From GCA-2683825 sp965662355 (GTDB lineage Bacteria; Planctomycetota; UBA1135; GCA-002686595): a DNA stretch of 64,000 nt. Under the pieces are notes generated by a model. It saw nothing but the letters and a program-made list of their open reading frames with translations. It was not told where the DNA came from and did not search any database. How positions within the stretch are numbered: position 1 is the stretch's first letter; the number at the start of each line of letters is the position of its first letter. Shown piece after piece: positions 15,864 to 24,293 of this stretch. The stretch is taken from NCBI GenBank assembly GCA_965662355.1, contig CBFIHP010000003.1:186001-250000 (forward strand). The letters are read 5' to 3'. A program made the position numbers and the translations under genes.

Positions 15864-17849
15864 ATGCCGGGCCCTCTCCACATCGTCGACTGGGCGATCG
15901 TCCTCATCTACATCGTCTTCGCGATCTGGGTTGGCGTGCGCTATGCCAAGCGCGCGGGCGAGAACGTCGAGGAGTACTTCCTCTCCGGACGACGCTTGCC
16001 GTGGTACGTCGCCGGTACGTCGATGGTTGCGACCAGCTTCGCGGCCGATACGCCACTGGCCATTTCGGGCTGGGTGCGCGAGTACGGCATCTGGAAGAAC
16101 TGGGCCTGGTGGTGCTTCGCGATCAACGGGGTTCTGCAGGTCTTTCTGTTTTCCCGCTGGTGGCGCCGCGGCAATGTCATGACCAAGGCCGAGGTGGTCG
16201 AGCTGCGCTACGGCGATGGGGCCCAGCTCTTGCGCGGTTTGCTGGGCATCCTCCACGCCACGGTGATCAACACGATCATCATGAGCTGGGTACTTCTCGC
16301 GGCCATGAAGATCCTGGGCGTGCTGTTCGAGGTTCCGGAGCTCCAGGCACTCCTGGTGGCGTGTGTCATCGCCCTCGTCTATTCGTGGTTCGCGGGCTTC
16401 TGGGGTGTCGTCGTCACCGACATGGTGCAGTTCGCCATGGCCATGATCGGGGCCGTGGCCCTGGCCGTCATCACCTGGAACGCCGTGGGAGGCAGCGCCG
16501 CGATCGCCCAGGCGACCGCCGAGGGACTGCTCACCAAGGAGACGCTTTCCTTCATGCCTCCACCGGGCCCCGGTGGGCTTCTGGATGCATCGTTCTGGAC
16601 CGTGTCCCTGGCCGCGGCGGCCGTGTACCTGGGTTTTTCCTGGTGGGCCTCGGAATCGGTAGACGGAAGCGGTGTCATCGTCCAGCGCATCTGCGCCTCG
16701 AAGAACGATCGCCAGGGCATGCTGGCCGTGCTCTGGTACAACCTCGCGCACTACGCGCTGCGGCCCTGGTGCTGGATCCTGGTCGGGCTCGCGTCGCTCT
16801 TGATCTTGCCCAAGATCGAGGTGACCGCCCCCGTCGCCGGAACCGTACTGGCGGTCGAAGGCGAAACCCTGCGGCTGTCCCAACCCGATGGAAGCGAGAT
16901 CGTGGTCACCACGCGGACTCCCTCGGCCGAGGAGGACTGGTCGCCCGAATGGACCGACGCGGCCACGAAGGACGAGGAGGTCGAGGAAGGCCAGGTTCTC
17001 GCGCGAACCGATCCCGAACGCGCGTACATCGTCATGGCCCGGCGCTATTTACCCATCGGGCTCCTGGGTCTGGTGGCAGCTTCGCTTCTGGCGGCTTTCA
17101 TGTCGACCATCGACACGCACGTGAACCTGGCGTCCTCGTTCTTCGTCAACGACGTCTACCGCCGCTTCCTGGCTCCGGACGAATCGACCGGGCACTACGT
17201 CTTCATCGCCAAGCTCGCCAGCGTCGGGGCGCTCGCCATCGCGGGCATCTTCGCCTGGCAGGCGGATTCCATCGTCGATCTGTTCCTCTTCTTCTGGGCC
17301 CTGCTCGGTGGTGTCGGACCGATCTACGTTTTACGCTGGCTCTGGTGGCGGATCAGCCCCTCCACCGAAATCACGGCGATGCTCGCCTCGCTTGTCACGA
17401 CACTCACCTTGACCCTGGGCAAGTTCACATTCCCCGAGACGGCACTGAGCCCCGACGGCGCCCTGACACCGGAGGGGCGACTGGTCCTCGTCGTCTGTGT
17501 CTCGCTCACGGCCGCGGTCCTGTCCTTGATCTTCACCCGCAAGCCGGATCCGACGACCCTGGTTGCCTTCTACCGACAGGTGCGGCCGATCGGCTTCTGG
17601 AAACCCGTGCGGGCGCTGTGTCCGGAGGTCCCCCCCTCCCGCGATCTGGCCCCCGCCATCGTCGGATCCCTGGGCGGCTTCACATTGATCTTCGGCGCGA
17701 CCCTGGGACTCGGGTACTTCTTCCTCGGACGCTCCGGGGCCTTGTGGATCTGCACGGCGCTGTTTCTCTTTGGCTTCTTTGCGATCCGTTGGGCCCTCGA
17801 CCAGATGAAGGAACCCCTCACCGAAACCACCGAAGGCCAAGAGGCGTGA
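15864..17849 (+). CDS. Sodium:solute symporter family transporter with a hydrophilic insert
   Basis: This 661-residue SSS-family (SglT-like) protein has about 13-14 transmembrane helices. The N-terminus (EYFLSGRRLPWYVAGTSM) and FAADTPLAISG match the sodium-site region of the family. Two features stand out: residues about 317-390 (nt 16812-17035) form a soluble insert beginning VTAPVAGTVLAVEGETL and ending VEEGQVLARTD, which resembles a biotinyl/lipoyl-like beta barrel; and the C-terminus is extended. The substrate is not clear. The last bases overlap the GTG of the HspQ-like gene (GTGA), so the two are translationally coupled. Confidence 0.85.
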   Translation: MPGPLHIVDWAIVLIYIVFAIWVGVRYAKRAGENVEEYFLSGRRLPWYVAGTSMVATSFAADTPLAISGWVREYGIWKNWAWWCFAINGVLQVFLFSRWWRRGNVMTKAEVVELRYGDGAQLLRGLLGILHATVINTIIMSWVLLAAMKILGVLFEVPELQALLVACVIALVYSWFAGFWGVVVTDMVQFAMAMIGAVALAVITWNAVGGSAAIAQATAEGLLTKETLSFMPPPGPGGLLDASFWTVSLAAAAVYLGFSWWASESVDGSGVIVQRICASKNDRQGMLAVLWYNLAHYALRPWCWILVGLASLLILPKIEVTAPVAGTVLAVEGETLRLSQPDGSEIVVTTRTPSAEEDWSPEWTDAATKDEEVEEGQVLARTDPERAYIVMARRYLPIGLLGLVAASLLAAFMSTIDTHVNLASSFFVNDVYRRFLAPDESTGHYVFIAKLASVGALAIAGIFAWQADSIVDLFLFFWALLGGVGPIYVLRWLWWRISPSTEITAMLASLVTTLTLTLGKFTFPETALSPDGALTPEGRLVLVVCVSLTAAVLSLIFTRKPDPTTLVAFYRQVRPIGFWKPVRALCPEVPPSRDLAPAIVGSLGGFTLIFGATLGLGYFFLGRSGALWICTALFLFGFFAIRWALDQMKEPLTETTEGQEA

Positions 17850-18190
17850 TCCAGATTCGCCGAGAACGACACCCCGATGGCTCGCCGGCCAATTTCACCC
17901 GCGGCGAGCTGGTACGCCATCGTCGCTACGGGTACCGCGGCGTGGTCGTGGCCTTCGATCTGAAGTGCCTGGCGCCCGACGATTGGTATCAATCGAACCA
18001 GTCGCAACCCCGCAAGGATCAACCCTGGTACCACGTGTTCGTCGACGGTGGCACGCATACAACCTACGCAGCCGAAGACAACCTGATCCTCGATCACGTT
18101 CCGACGCCTGTTCAGCATCCTCTACTCGAGCTGTACTTCTCGGCCTTCTCCGACGGCGTCTACGTACGCAATGAACGCGCCTGGGGCTAA
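17846..18190 (+). CDS. HspQ/YccV-like (hemimethylated DNA-binding fold) protein
   Basis: This 114-residue protein starts with GTG inside the symporter stop (GTGA overlap). Its core GELVRHRRYGYRGVVVAFD and DQPWYHVFVDGGTHTTYAAEDNL closely follow the HspQ/YccV family. In E. coli HspQ binds hemimethylated oriC DNA and also acts as a Lon specificity factor. Length is close to HspQ (105). Its linkage to a transporter is unusual; a role in turnover of the transporter is only a guess. A strong hairpin follows. Confidence 0.85.
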   Translation: MIQIRRERHPDGSPANFTRGELVRHRRYGYRGVVVAFDLKCLAPDDWYQSNQSQPRKDQPWYHVFVDGGTHTTYAAEDNLILDHVPTPVQHPLLELYFSAFSDGVYVRNERAWG

Positions 18191-18194
18191 TGGA

Positions 18195-18219
18195 CTGTAT
18201 CGCGCGTTTCGCGATACAG
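18195..18219. terminator. Perfect 10-bp hairpin between converging genes
   Basis: CTGTATCGCG at 18195-18204 is matched by CGCGATACAG at 18210-18219 with a 5-base loop. It lies between the 3' ends of the HspQ-like gene (plus) and the ABC permease (minus), as expected of a bidirectional terminator. There is no clear T-run on either side. Confidence 0.6.
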
Positions 18220-18243
18220 CCCGCTAGACGCCGTACATCGGGG

Positions 18244-19290
18244 CTACTCCCAGCGGAAGATTCTTAACGCCAGAAAGAACGCCGCGAAGGCCCAGACGAC
18301 CTGCACGAGAAGCTCCGGTCCCAGGGACAAGAGGCTCTCGCCATCCAGCATGACGGCTCGTAATGCGTCGTTGAGACTCGTCAGCGGCAGCAGCCGCAGG
18401 AAGGGGTGCAGGGCGTCGGGAAAACGCTCGTAGGAGAAGAACACGCCCGAGGCCAACCACATCGGCACCATGACGAAGTTCATCAGGCCCGTGACGCCCT
18501 CGATCGTGCGTGTGCGCGAAGCGACCAGGATGCCGAGTCCTGCGAAGAGGAATCCGCCCAGGAGGCAGATGACCATGAACGAGACGAGGTCGCCGCGAAA
18601 GGGCACGCCGAGGAGCCACGCCCCGATACTGCTCAGGACGGTGACTTCGAGGATCAGAAAGACCGCCCGCGCCAGAAGGAACGAGAGGAAGAAGTTCGAG
18701 CGACGCATGGGGGTCACGAGCAAGCGCTTCAGGAGCTTGCGCCTGCGTAGGTCGGCCATGGCGAAACCAACACCCCACATGCCCGTGCCCATGAGGTTCA
18801 GACCGAGCAGCCCCGGGAAGAGGAAGTCGAGATAGCTCGTTCCCGTGTCCCCCACCGGCTCGAGGGTCAAGGCCCCATCGAGGTCGGGCTGGTTTCCAAG
18901 TACGACCGCACGCAGCACACGCAGGCGCGCCGTCTGTCCCTCGGCACGAACGGGATCGAAGCTGAGAACCGGCACGCCGTCCCCCTCCGCGGGTACCGCA
19001 ATGGCATCCACCGCGGCGCGCTCCAGGAGCCGGCGGGCTTGCGACGTGGAATCGACGAGCTCCAGCTCGATGTCCTCGACGCTCTCCAGCAGGGCGCGCA
19101 GCTCGGCGGAGGAAGCCTCTTTCAGGACGGCCACTCGACTGGCCGGGGCTTGCGCCCTGCGAAACGCGAAACCAAGGACACCTGCCAGGATCAACGGAAA
19201 GACAAGCACCCAGAAAACCGCCTCCGGTTCACGCAGGAAGGTCAGGACGCGGACGCGCGTCAACTCGTAGAGCTCGCTGCGTTCAACCAT
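18244..19290 (-). CDS. ABC-2 type transporter permease
   Basis: This 348-residue protein has one N-terminal helix (about 24-42), a soluble domain (about 45-155) and five or six C-terminal helices, the layout of ABC-2 (YhhJ/NatB-like) export permeases. LFPGLLGLNLMGTGMWG opens the ABC-2 core. The start overlaps the stop of its ATPase gene by 8 bases, so the two form one exporter. The substrate is unknown; drugs, lipids or polysaccharide precursors are all possible. Confidence 0.88.
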   Translation of the reverse strand: MVERSELYELTRVRVLTFLREPEAVFWVLVFPLILAGVLGFAFRRAQAPASRVAVLKEASSAELRALLESVEDIELELVDSTSQARRLLERAAVDAIAVPAEGDGVPVLSFDPVRAEGQTARLRVLRAVVLGNQPDLDGALTLEPVGDTGTSYLDFLFPGLLGLNLMGTGMWGVGFAMADLRRRKLLKRLLVTPMRRSNFFLSFLLARAVFLILEVTVLSSIGAWLLGVPFRGDLVSFMVICLLGGFLFAGLGILVASRTRTIEGVTGLMNFVMVPMWLASGVFFSYERFPDALHPFLRLLPLTSLNDALRAVMLDGESLLSLGPELLVQVVWAFAAFFLALRIFRWE

Positions 19291-20245
19291 CGCGCAGGTG
19301 TTTTCCGGTCAGGGACACGAAGACGTCCTCGAGGGTCGGCCGGTGGGTTTGCAACTCGTCGATGGCGAAGCCCTTGGCGTCGACCAGCTGGAAGAGAGCG
19401 GCGATGGCTTCCTGCGTACGCCGCACGGACAGGACGACGTTGGCCCCTTCGAAGCGCATACCGACGACCGCGCTCAGCTGCGCGAGCTCGTTTTCGGAGA
19501 TGGCCCGTGGGTCCTGGCCTTCGAGCGAGAAGGTAACGACCATCTCCGCCTCGAGCGCGCCGATGATCGCCGCTGGAGAGCCGCGAGCGATCACCTTGCC
19601 ACGATCGACGATGATCAGCTGGTCGGCGAGGCGTTCGGCCTCTTCCATGTAGTGCGTGGTCAAGAGCACGGTCCCACCACGGCCCTTGAAGTTCTCGACG
19701 ATCTCCCAGACACGGCGGCGCGCTTGCGGATCGAGCCCGGTGGTCGGTTCGTCGAGAAAGAGGATGTCCGGCTCGTTGAGAATGGCGCAACCGATGGCGA
19801 GCCTTTGTTTCTGGCCCCCGGACAGGACATCGATGCGCGCGTCGCCCTTCTCTTCCAACCCGACGGTCGCGAGCACGGTCTCGATTTCGAGGCCTGTCGG
19901 ATAGAAGCTGCGGAAGAGCCGTAACGTCTCGCGCACACTGAGCTTCTCCTGGAAGTCGGTCTGTTGCAGCGTCACACCGATGCGTTGTCGAATGGCACGT
20001 GCATCGGTCTTCCATTGCATGTCGAGAATGCGGATGTCACCGGCGGTCGGTGGTTTGAGGCCTTCGAGCATCTCGATGGTCGTCGTCTTGCCCGCACCGT
20101 TTGGCCCCAGGACCCCGAGGCAGCTTCCGCGCGGGATGTCCAGGTCGATCCCATCCACAGCAGCGAGCTTGTCGTAGTGCTTGACCAGCCCACGCACTTC
20201 GAGGGCGTTGCCACGCCCGTGCTCTCCCGTGTTCGTCTGTGCCAT
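19283..20245 (-). CDS. ABC transporter ATP-binding protein
   Basis: This 320-residue ATPase has Walker A GPNGAGKTT (about residue 40), the Q-loop in VTLQQTDF, signature LSGGQKQRLA, Walker B ILFLDEPTTGLD and H-loop LLTTHYMEE, followed by a C-terminal regulatory segment of about 90 residues. It is of the CcmA/NatA export class and pairs with the ABC-2 permease downstream. The start at 20245 was preferred over 20272, which would overlap the divergent gene starting at 20271. Confidence 0.92.
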   Translation of the reverse strand: MAQTNTGEHGRGNALEVRGLVKHYDKLAAVDGIDLDIPRGSCLGVLGPNGAGKTTTIEMLEGLKPPTAGDIRILDMQWKTDARAIRQRIGVTLQQTDFQEKLSVRETLRLFRSFYPTGLEIETVLATVGLEEKGDARIDVLSGGQKQRLAIGCAILNEPDILFLDEPTTGLDPQARRRVWEIVENFKGRGGTVLLTTHYMEEAERLADQLIIVDRGKVIARGSPAAIIGALEAEMVVTFSLEGQDPRAISENELAQLSAVVGMRFEGANVVLSVRRTQEAIAALFQLVDAKGFAIDELQTHRPTLEDVFVSLTGKHLRDG

Positions 20246-20270
20246 GACACGAATAGGATATGCTGACGAC

Positions 20271-22796
20271 ATGCTGGATCGGCGTCGTCCTCTTCTGCTT
20301 TTGTCCCTCTTGTCGTTGACGAGCTTGGCCTCGATCGAGCCGGCTCAGGAATCCGAACGAGCGGTTCGCCTTGTTCGAGGAGGCCCCGTGGGGCAGTTGC
20401 GCTTCGAGGTTCGTGAAGCCGGAAGCAACCCGGTTCCTTCGCGCCTGACCTTCCTCCAGGAAGGCGTTGACGTGATCTTCGACCGCACCGATGGCGCCCC
20501 GAACGAGCTCGCCGTACGCAAGAACATCGTCTACACGAAGAGCGGCCAGGGTGTTCTGGAGCTCTCGCCAGGCACCTACCGGGTCTTGGCCTCGCGCGGG
20601 ATCGAGTGGAGTCTGGCCGAGACGGAACTCGAGATTCGCGAGGGGGAGGAGAGCGCCTGGACGGCGGAGATCGTGCACGAGCTCGACACCACGGGCTGGA
20701 TCAGCGGCGACTTCCACCTGCACACCCTGACGTACTCGGGGCACGGGGACGCCAACCTCGAGGAGCGCATCATCAGCCTCATGGGCGAGGGCGTCGAGTT
20801 CGCCGTCGCGACCGATCACAATCACAACACCGACTACGATCCGACCATCGCGAAACTCGGTGCGACGAGCGAGCTGAAGGCCGTCACCGGCAACGAAATC
20901 TCGGTCCCTGTCGGACACTTCAACGCCTTCCCCCTGGATGCCGAGCGGCCGGTCCTCGCCTCGGACTATCGCGACGCCAATGCGCTCTTCGCACGGATTC
21001 GCAGAGAGACGAGCTCCCACGGCGTCGTGCCGATCATCCAGCTGAACCACCCGCGCTGGGAGGGAATCGATTACTTCCAGCAAGCCGGGCTCGACCCTGT
21101 CACGGGCACGAGCGCATCGCCGAACTACTCCGACGACTTCGACTGCATCGAGATTCTGAACGAGAACGTCGGCTGGGGTTATTACGAGCCGGTGGTGGAC
21201 GGCGTCGAGACCAGCGGCAACCTGCACTCCGTGCTCCAGGACTGGTTCAACCTCTTGAACCGCGGCCTGCGGGCGGCCGCCGTGGGCAATTCAGATTCGC
21301 ACACCGTGCACTACGCCTTCGCCGGCTACCCGCGCAACTTCGTCGATCTCGGCGTGGACGAGCCCAGCGACATCGAGCCCAAGGCGGTTGCCGAAGCCAT
21401 CCGCAACAAGCGCGTCTACACGACCATCGGCCCGTTCGTCGACTTCAGCATCGGCGGTGTTCCCATGGGCGGCAGTGTGCAAGCCGACAACGGACACGTC
21501 GATCTCGCCATTCGCATTCAAGCAGCCTCCTGGATCGGTTGTGACCGCGTGAAGATCGTCGTCAACGGGGACGTGCACGAGATCATCGAGGTTCCCGAGA
21601 GTCACGAACCCCTGCGCCTCGACACGACGCACAGGCTCTGCCTCGTCGATCATTGCCTCGAGCACGAGAAGAACGTCGAACAGATCCAGCGTTCGCTGCC
21701 AGACAAAGATGAGAAAAAGCCCCTCGTGTTGCCTGCTGAGACTTCGGAAATCGAGTGGCTCTCCCGGAAATTTGCGCGCGACGCCTGGGTCGTACTCCTC
21801 GTCGAAGGGGACGACTCCCTCGCTCCCATCGTCCCGTCCTCGAAGCGCCCCGTCGTGCCCCTGGCCATCACCAATCCCGTGTGGATCGATGCAAACGCCG
21901 ACGGGCTCTGGACGGCCCTTGCAGAACACCGCTCCCCCGAAATCCATTTGATGGGTGAGACCCCTCCACCCGCGCAGGTGGCTGCCACCTTGCGCCACGG
22001 GCCGACACGCGCCCGACTCACCGAAGGCTTCGCTTCGACATCGCGCAAGGTCCGTCTCGCCGCGGCTCGGGCTCTGGAGCAAGCACCCGAGACAGACATG
22101 GGGCCATTGCTAGAACGAAGCCTGGTGACAGCCCTCGAGCCGGAGAGCTTCGCGGCGGATCCGTACTTCGCTGCGGCCCTGGCCCGCGCCTATCTCGCCA
22201 GTGAGGACCTCGACTTCGGGAACCTGCTGTCGTTGCCGGGTTCGATGGCCCTCTTGAAGAACAGCGTGTGCGCCGGGGAACTCGAACCCTTCCTGCCCCA
22301 GGCCGGGTTGGATCAATGGTCCGTCCTGGGCCCGGTTCCCGCACCCGAGCCCGGAACGGTATCCCGACTGGAAGTCGGCCCGGAGACCGACGGTGATGGG
22401 GAACGCAGCTTCGTCCACGCCGGAAAGGACCTTATCTGGAAAGCGCTCGAAACGCGGGAGGGGGACGCCTACCTCGACTTCAACGCCCTGGGCGATGCGC
22501 ACGAGCTGGAGAACGCCATGGTGTATGCGCAGACCTTCCTCCACGTCGAGAAGCAAAAGACCGTGCCATGCTTTCTCGGTACGGACGATGGCTGTCGGGT
22601 CTACCTGAACGGGCGCGTGATCTACGACAACCCCGCGCGCAAAGGCGCCAACCCCTTCGAGCACCTGACCCAGCTTTCCCTGAAGGCCGGGTGGAACCGC
22701 CTGCTCTTCAAGGTGGAGAACGGTGTCGGCGGATTCGGTCTGTATTGCCGCGTGCTCGACGATGGCGTGCGCAACGCACGCCATCCAGACCGTTAG
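20271..22796 (+). CDS. Secreted CehA/McbA-family PHP metallohydrolase
   Basis: The protein has 841 residues. A signal peptide (about 1-22) is followed by a beta-rich domain, then the PHP core: GDFHLHT near residue 148, ATDHNH near 181 and GNSDSH near 342, which supply the metal-binding His/Asp residues. CehA/McbA members hydrolyse aryl esters and carbamates, but most planctomycete relatives are uncharacterised. The C-terminal 330 residues contain a helical region with short repeats and a beta-sandwich-like end (YLNGRVIYDN, GWNRLLFKVENG) that resembles carbohydrate-binding modules. The 3' end overlaps the converging M28-like gene by 4 bases. Confidence 0.82.
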   Translation: MLDRRRPLLLLSLLSLTSLASIEPAQESERAVRLVRGGPVGQLRFEVREAGSNPVPSRLTFLQEGVDVIFDRTDGAPNELAVRKNIVYTKSGQGVLELSPGTYRVLASRGIEWSLAETELEIREGEESAWTAEIVHELDTTGWISGDFHLHTLTYSGHGDANLEERIISLMGEGVEFAVATDHNHNTDYDPTIAKLGATSELKAVTGNEISVPVGHFNAFPLDAERPVLASDYRDANALFARIRRETSSHGVVPIIQLNHPRWEGIDYFQQAGLDPVTGTSASPNYSDDFDCIEILNENVGWGYYEPVVDGVETSGNLHSVLQDWFNLLNRGLRAAAVGNSDSHTVHYAFAGYPRNFVDLGVDEPSDIEPKAVAEAIRNKRVYTTIGPFVDFSIGGVPMGGSVQADNGHVDLAIRIQAASWIGCDRVKIVVNGDVHEIIEVPESHEPLRLDTTHRLCLVDHCLEHEKNVEQIQRSLPDKDEKKPLVLPAETSEIEWLSRKFARDAWVVLLVEGDDSLAPIVPSSKRPVVPLAITNPVWIDANADGLWTALAEHRSPEIHLMGETPPPAQVAATLRHGPTRARLTEGFASTSRKVRLAAARALEQAPETDMGPLLERSLVTALEPESFAADPYFAAALARAYLASEDLDFGNLLSLPGSMALLKNSVCAGELEPFLPQAGLDQWSVLGPVPAPEPGTVSRLEVGPETDGDGERSFVHAGKDLIWKALETREGDAYLDFNALGDAHELENAMVYAQTFLHVEKQKTVPCFLGTDDGCRVYLNGRVIYDNPARKGANPFEHLTQLSLKAGWNRLLFKVENGVGGFGLYCRVLDDGVRNARHPDR

Positions 22797-24238
22797 CGCC
22801 CCTGCCTCTGGGTGAGGCCTACGATGCCCTTGGGCTGCATGCCTTCGCGCCAGCCCGGGGTGAGCCCGCCATGGCACAAGGCGTGTACGACGGCCAGCGC
22901 GCTGTGCGTACCCATTTCGAGGTTGGCATAGTCCATGCCGTCGACACCGAGGATCACACCTCCCGCGTCCTCGAAGGGATAGCTGGAGAGCGAGTGGGAA
23001 ATGACACCGCGCGCACCATTCTCGAGATCCCCCAGGCGTGCGTAAAGCTTGGCCCTGGGATAGGGATCCTCGACCACGGCGACCCCCGCCTCGGACAGGA
23101 GCTGGTGAAGGTCACTACGCCTCGTGCCGGTCATGTACAGACACTCCTTGGCGTCCCCCAGCGCAGGCTCCGGACGCCCCATACGATCGAGGTTGATCAG
23201 GGCCACGGTCTTGTCGAGCCCGATGATCGGATCGTCCAGATACCCGTCGATACCCAGCCGTCCAACTTCGAGCCCGCAGGTCGCCACGAAGATCACCGTG
23301 CGTGCAGGTTTCGGCCCCGCCGCAAGGGCCTCTGCCACTTCGAGCAACGCAGCGACGCCGGTCGCCTCGTCGATGGCGAGCGACCTCTGGCGACGCTTGT
23401 CGTTGCCCACTCCAGCCCCCGGCGCGTCGTAGCGGCTCGTGATGACCAGCGCCTCTCCTGACGAGTGGTCCGAGCCAGGCAGGTACCCGATGACGTTGAA
23501 GGCGGTAATCTCCTCGAGGTTCGAATCCACCTTCAGTTGAACCGAGATCGGCGCATCCGTGATGAAGCGACGCAAGAGTTCGCTCCGTAGAACAACGCGT
23601 TCGGAGCCTTCCGCTGCCGCCAGCTGGGTCTTCGAAAACGTCTTGCTGCGGGGTGTTACCAAGCTTCGCCCCGGCCTGGCATGCTTGGCATCGATGGTGG
23701 CCTCCAGGTCCAGACCAAAGGCGCCCAGGTGGGAGAGACCGTTGGCCTTCATCACCTTGCGTCGCCTCTGCGGAGACCCCTCGATGAAGAGGGCCGAATT
23801 CGGATCCGGATCGGGCAAGTGCTTCTTCAAGAGGCTTACGGCACGGATCGGGAGATTCTTGGTCGTCGTCGCGAACCCCCGGGCGAACAGCTCGAAATCG
23901 ATCCCACATTTTCCCGAGTATGTCTCGCCCGACTCGAGGGTGAAAACCAGCTCGGGCGGAGCGTTGTAGCTCGTCTTGAGCAACGAGAGGCCCTGCTTGA
24001 CGGTCTTCAGACCGAGACGCTCGAAGTGCTGAGTCACATAGGCAGCCGCAGCGCTTGCCCCCGCTCCACCGATGGTGCGATCCTCCATGTTGGCCAGCGC
24101 CCTTACGTGATGCTGGAGTGCGGCCTGGGTGATTGCGGGATCCAGGGTCGCCAAAGCGCTTTCCTGGGGTAGACGGAGGCCGAGGAGCGGAAGAAACACC
24201 AGACTCGAAACGAGCGTTGCTTTGGAGATCGGAAACAT
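22793..24238 (-). CDS. M28-like (aminopeptidase fold) exported protein with degenerate metal site
   Basis: The 481-residue protein has a hydrophobic N-terminus (export signal, about 1-27) and the M28 order of blocks: VITSRYDAPGAG, DEATGVAALLEVAEAL, VIFVATCGLEVGRLG and INLDRMG. In active M28 peptidases the first block is HxD and the third contains EE. Here these are RYD and LE, so two metal or catalytic positions differ. It may be an inactive relative, or have a changed metal site. It faces the PHP hydrolase with overlapping 3' ends and is divergent from the GT-C gene. Confidence 0.7.
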   Translation of the reverse strand: MFPISKATLVSSLVFLPLLGLRLPQESALATLDPAITQAALQHHVRALANMEDRTIGGAGASAAAAYVTQHFERLGLKTVKQGLSLLKTSYNAPPELVFTLESGETYSGKCGIDFELFARGFATTTKNLPIRAVSLLKKHLPDPDPNSALFIEGSPQRRRKVMKANGLSHLGAFGLDLEATIDAKHARPGRSLVTPRSKTFSKTQLAAAEGSERVVLRSELLRRFITDAPISVQLKVDSNLEEITAFNVIGYLPGSDHSSGEALVITSRYDAPGAGVGNDKRRQRSLAIDEATGVAALLEVAEALAAGPKPARTVIFVATCGLEVGRLGIDGYLDDPIIGLDKTVALINLDRMGRPEPALGDAKECLYMTGTRRSDLHQLLSEAGVAVVEDPYPRAKLYARLGDLENGARGVISHSLSSYPFEDAGGVILGVDGMDYANLEMGTHSALAVVHALCHGGLTPGWREGMQPKGIVGLTQRQGR

Positions 24239-24293
24239 AGGAAGAGCGCGGTGACGGGGTTGTCAGCGGCGAGTATGGTTTGGCGCACAAGGT

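Noticed and set aside
16001..17845. Long plus-strand frame reading through the symporter in another frame
   Set aside because: Arg/Gly/His-rich composition typical of a shadow frame; only its last 114 residues (from the GTG at 17846) match HspQ.
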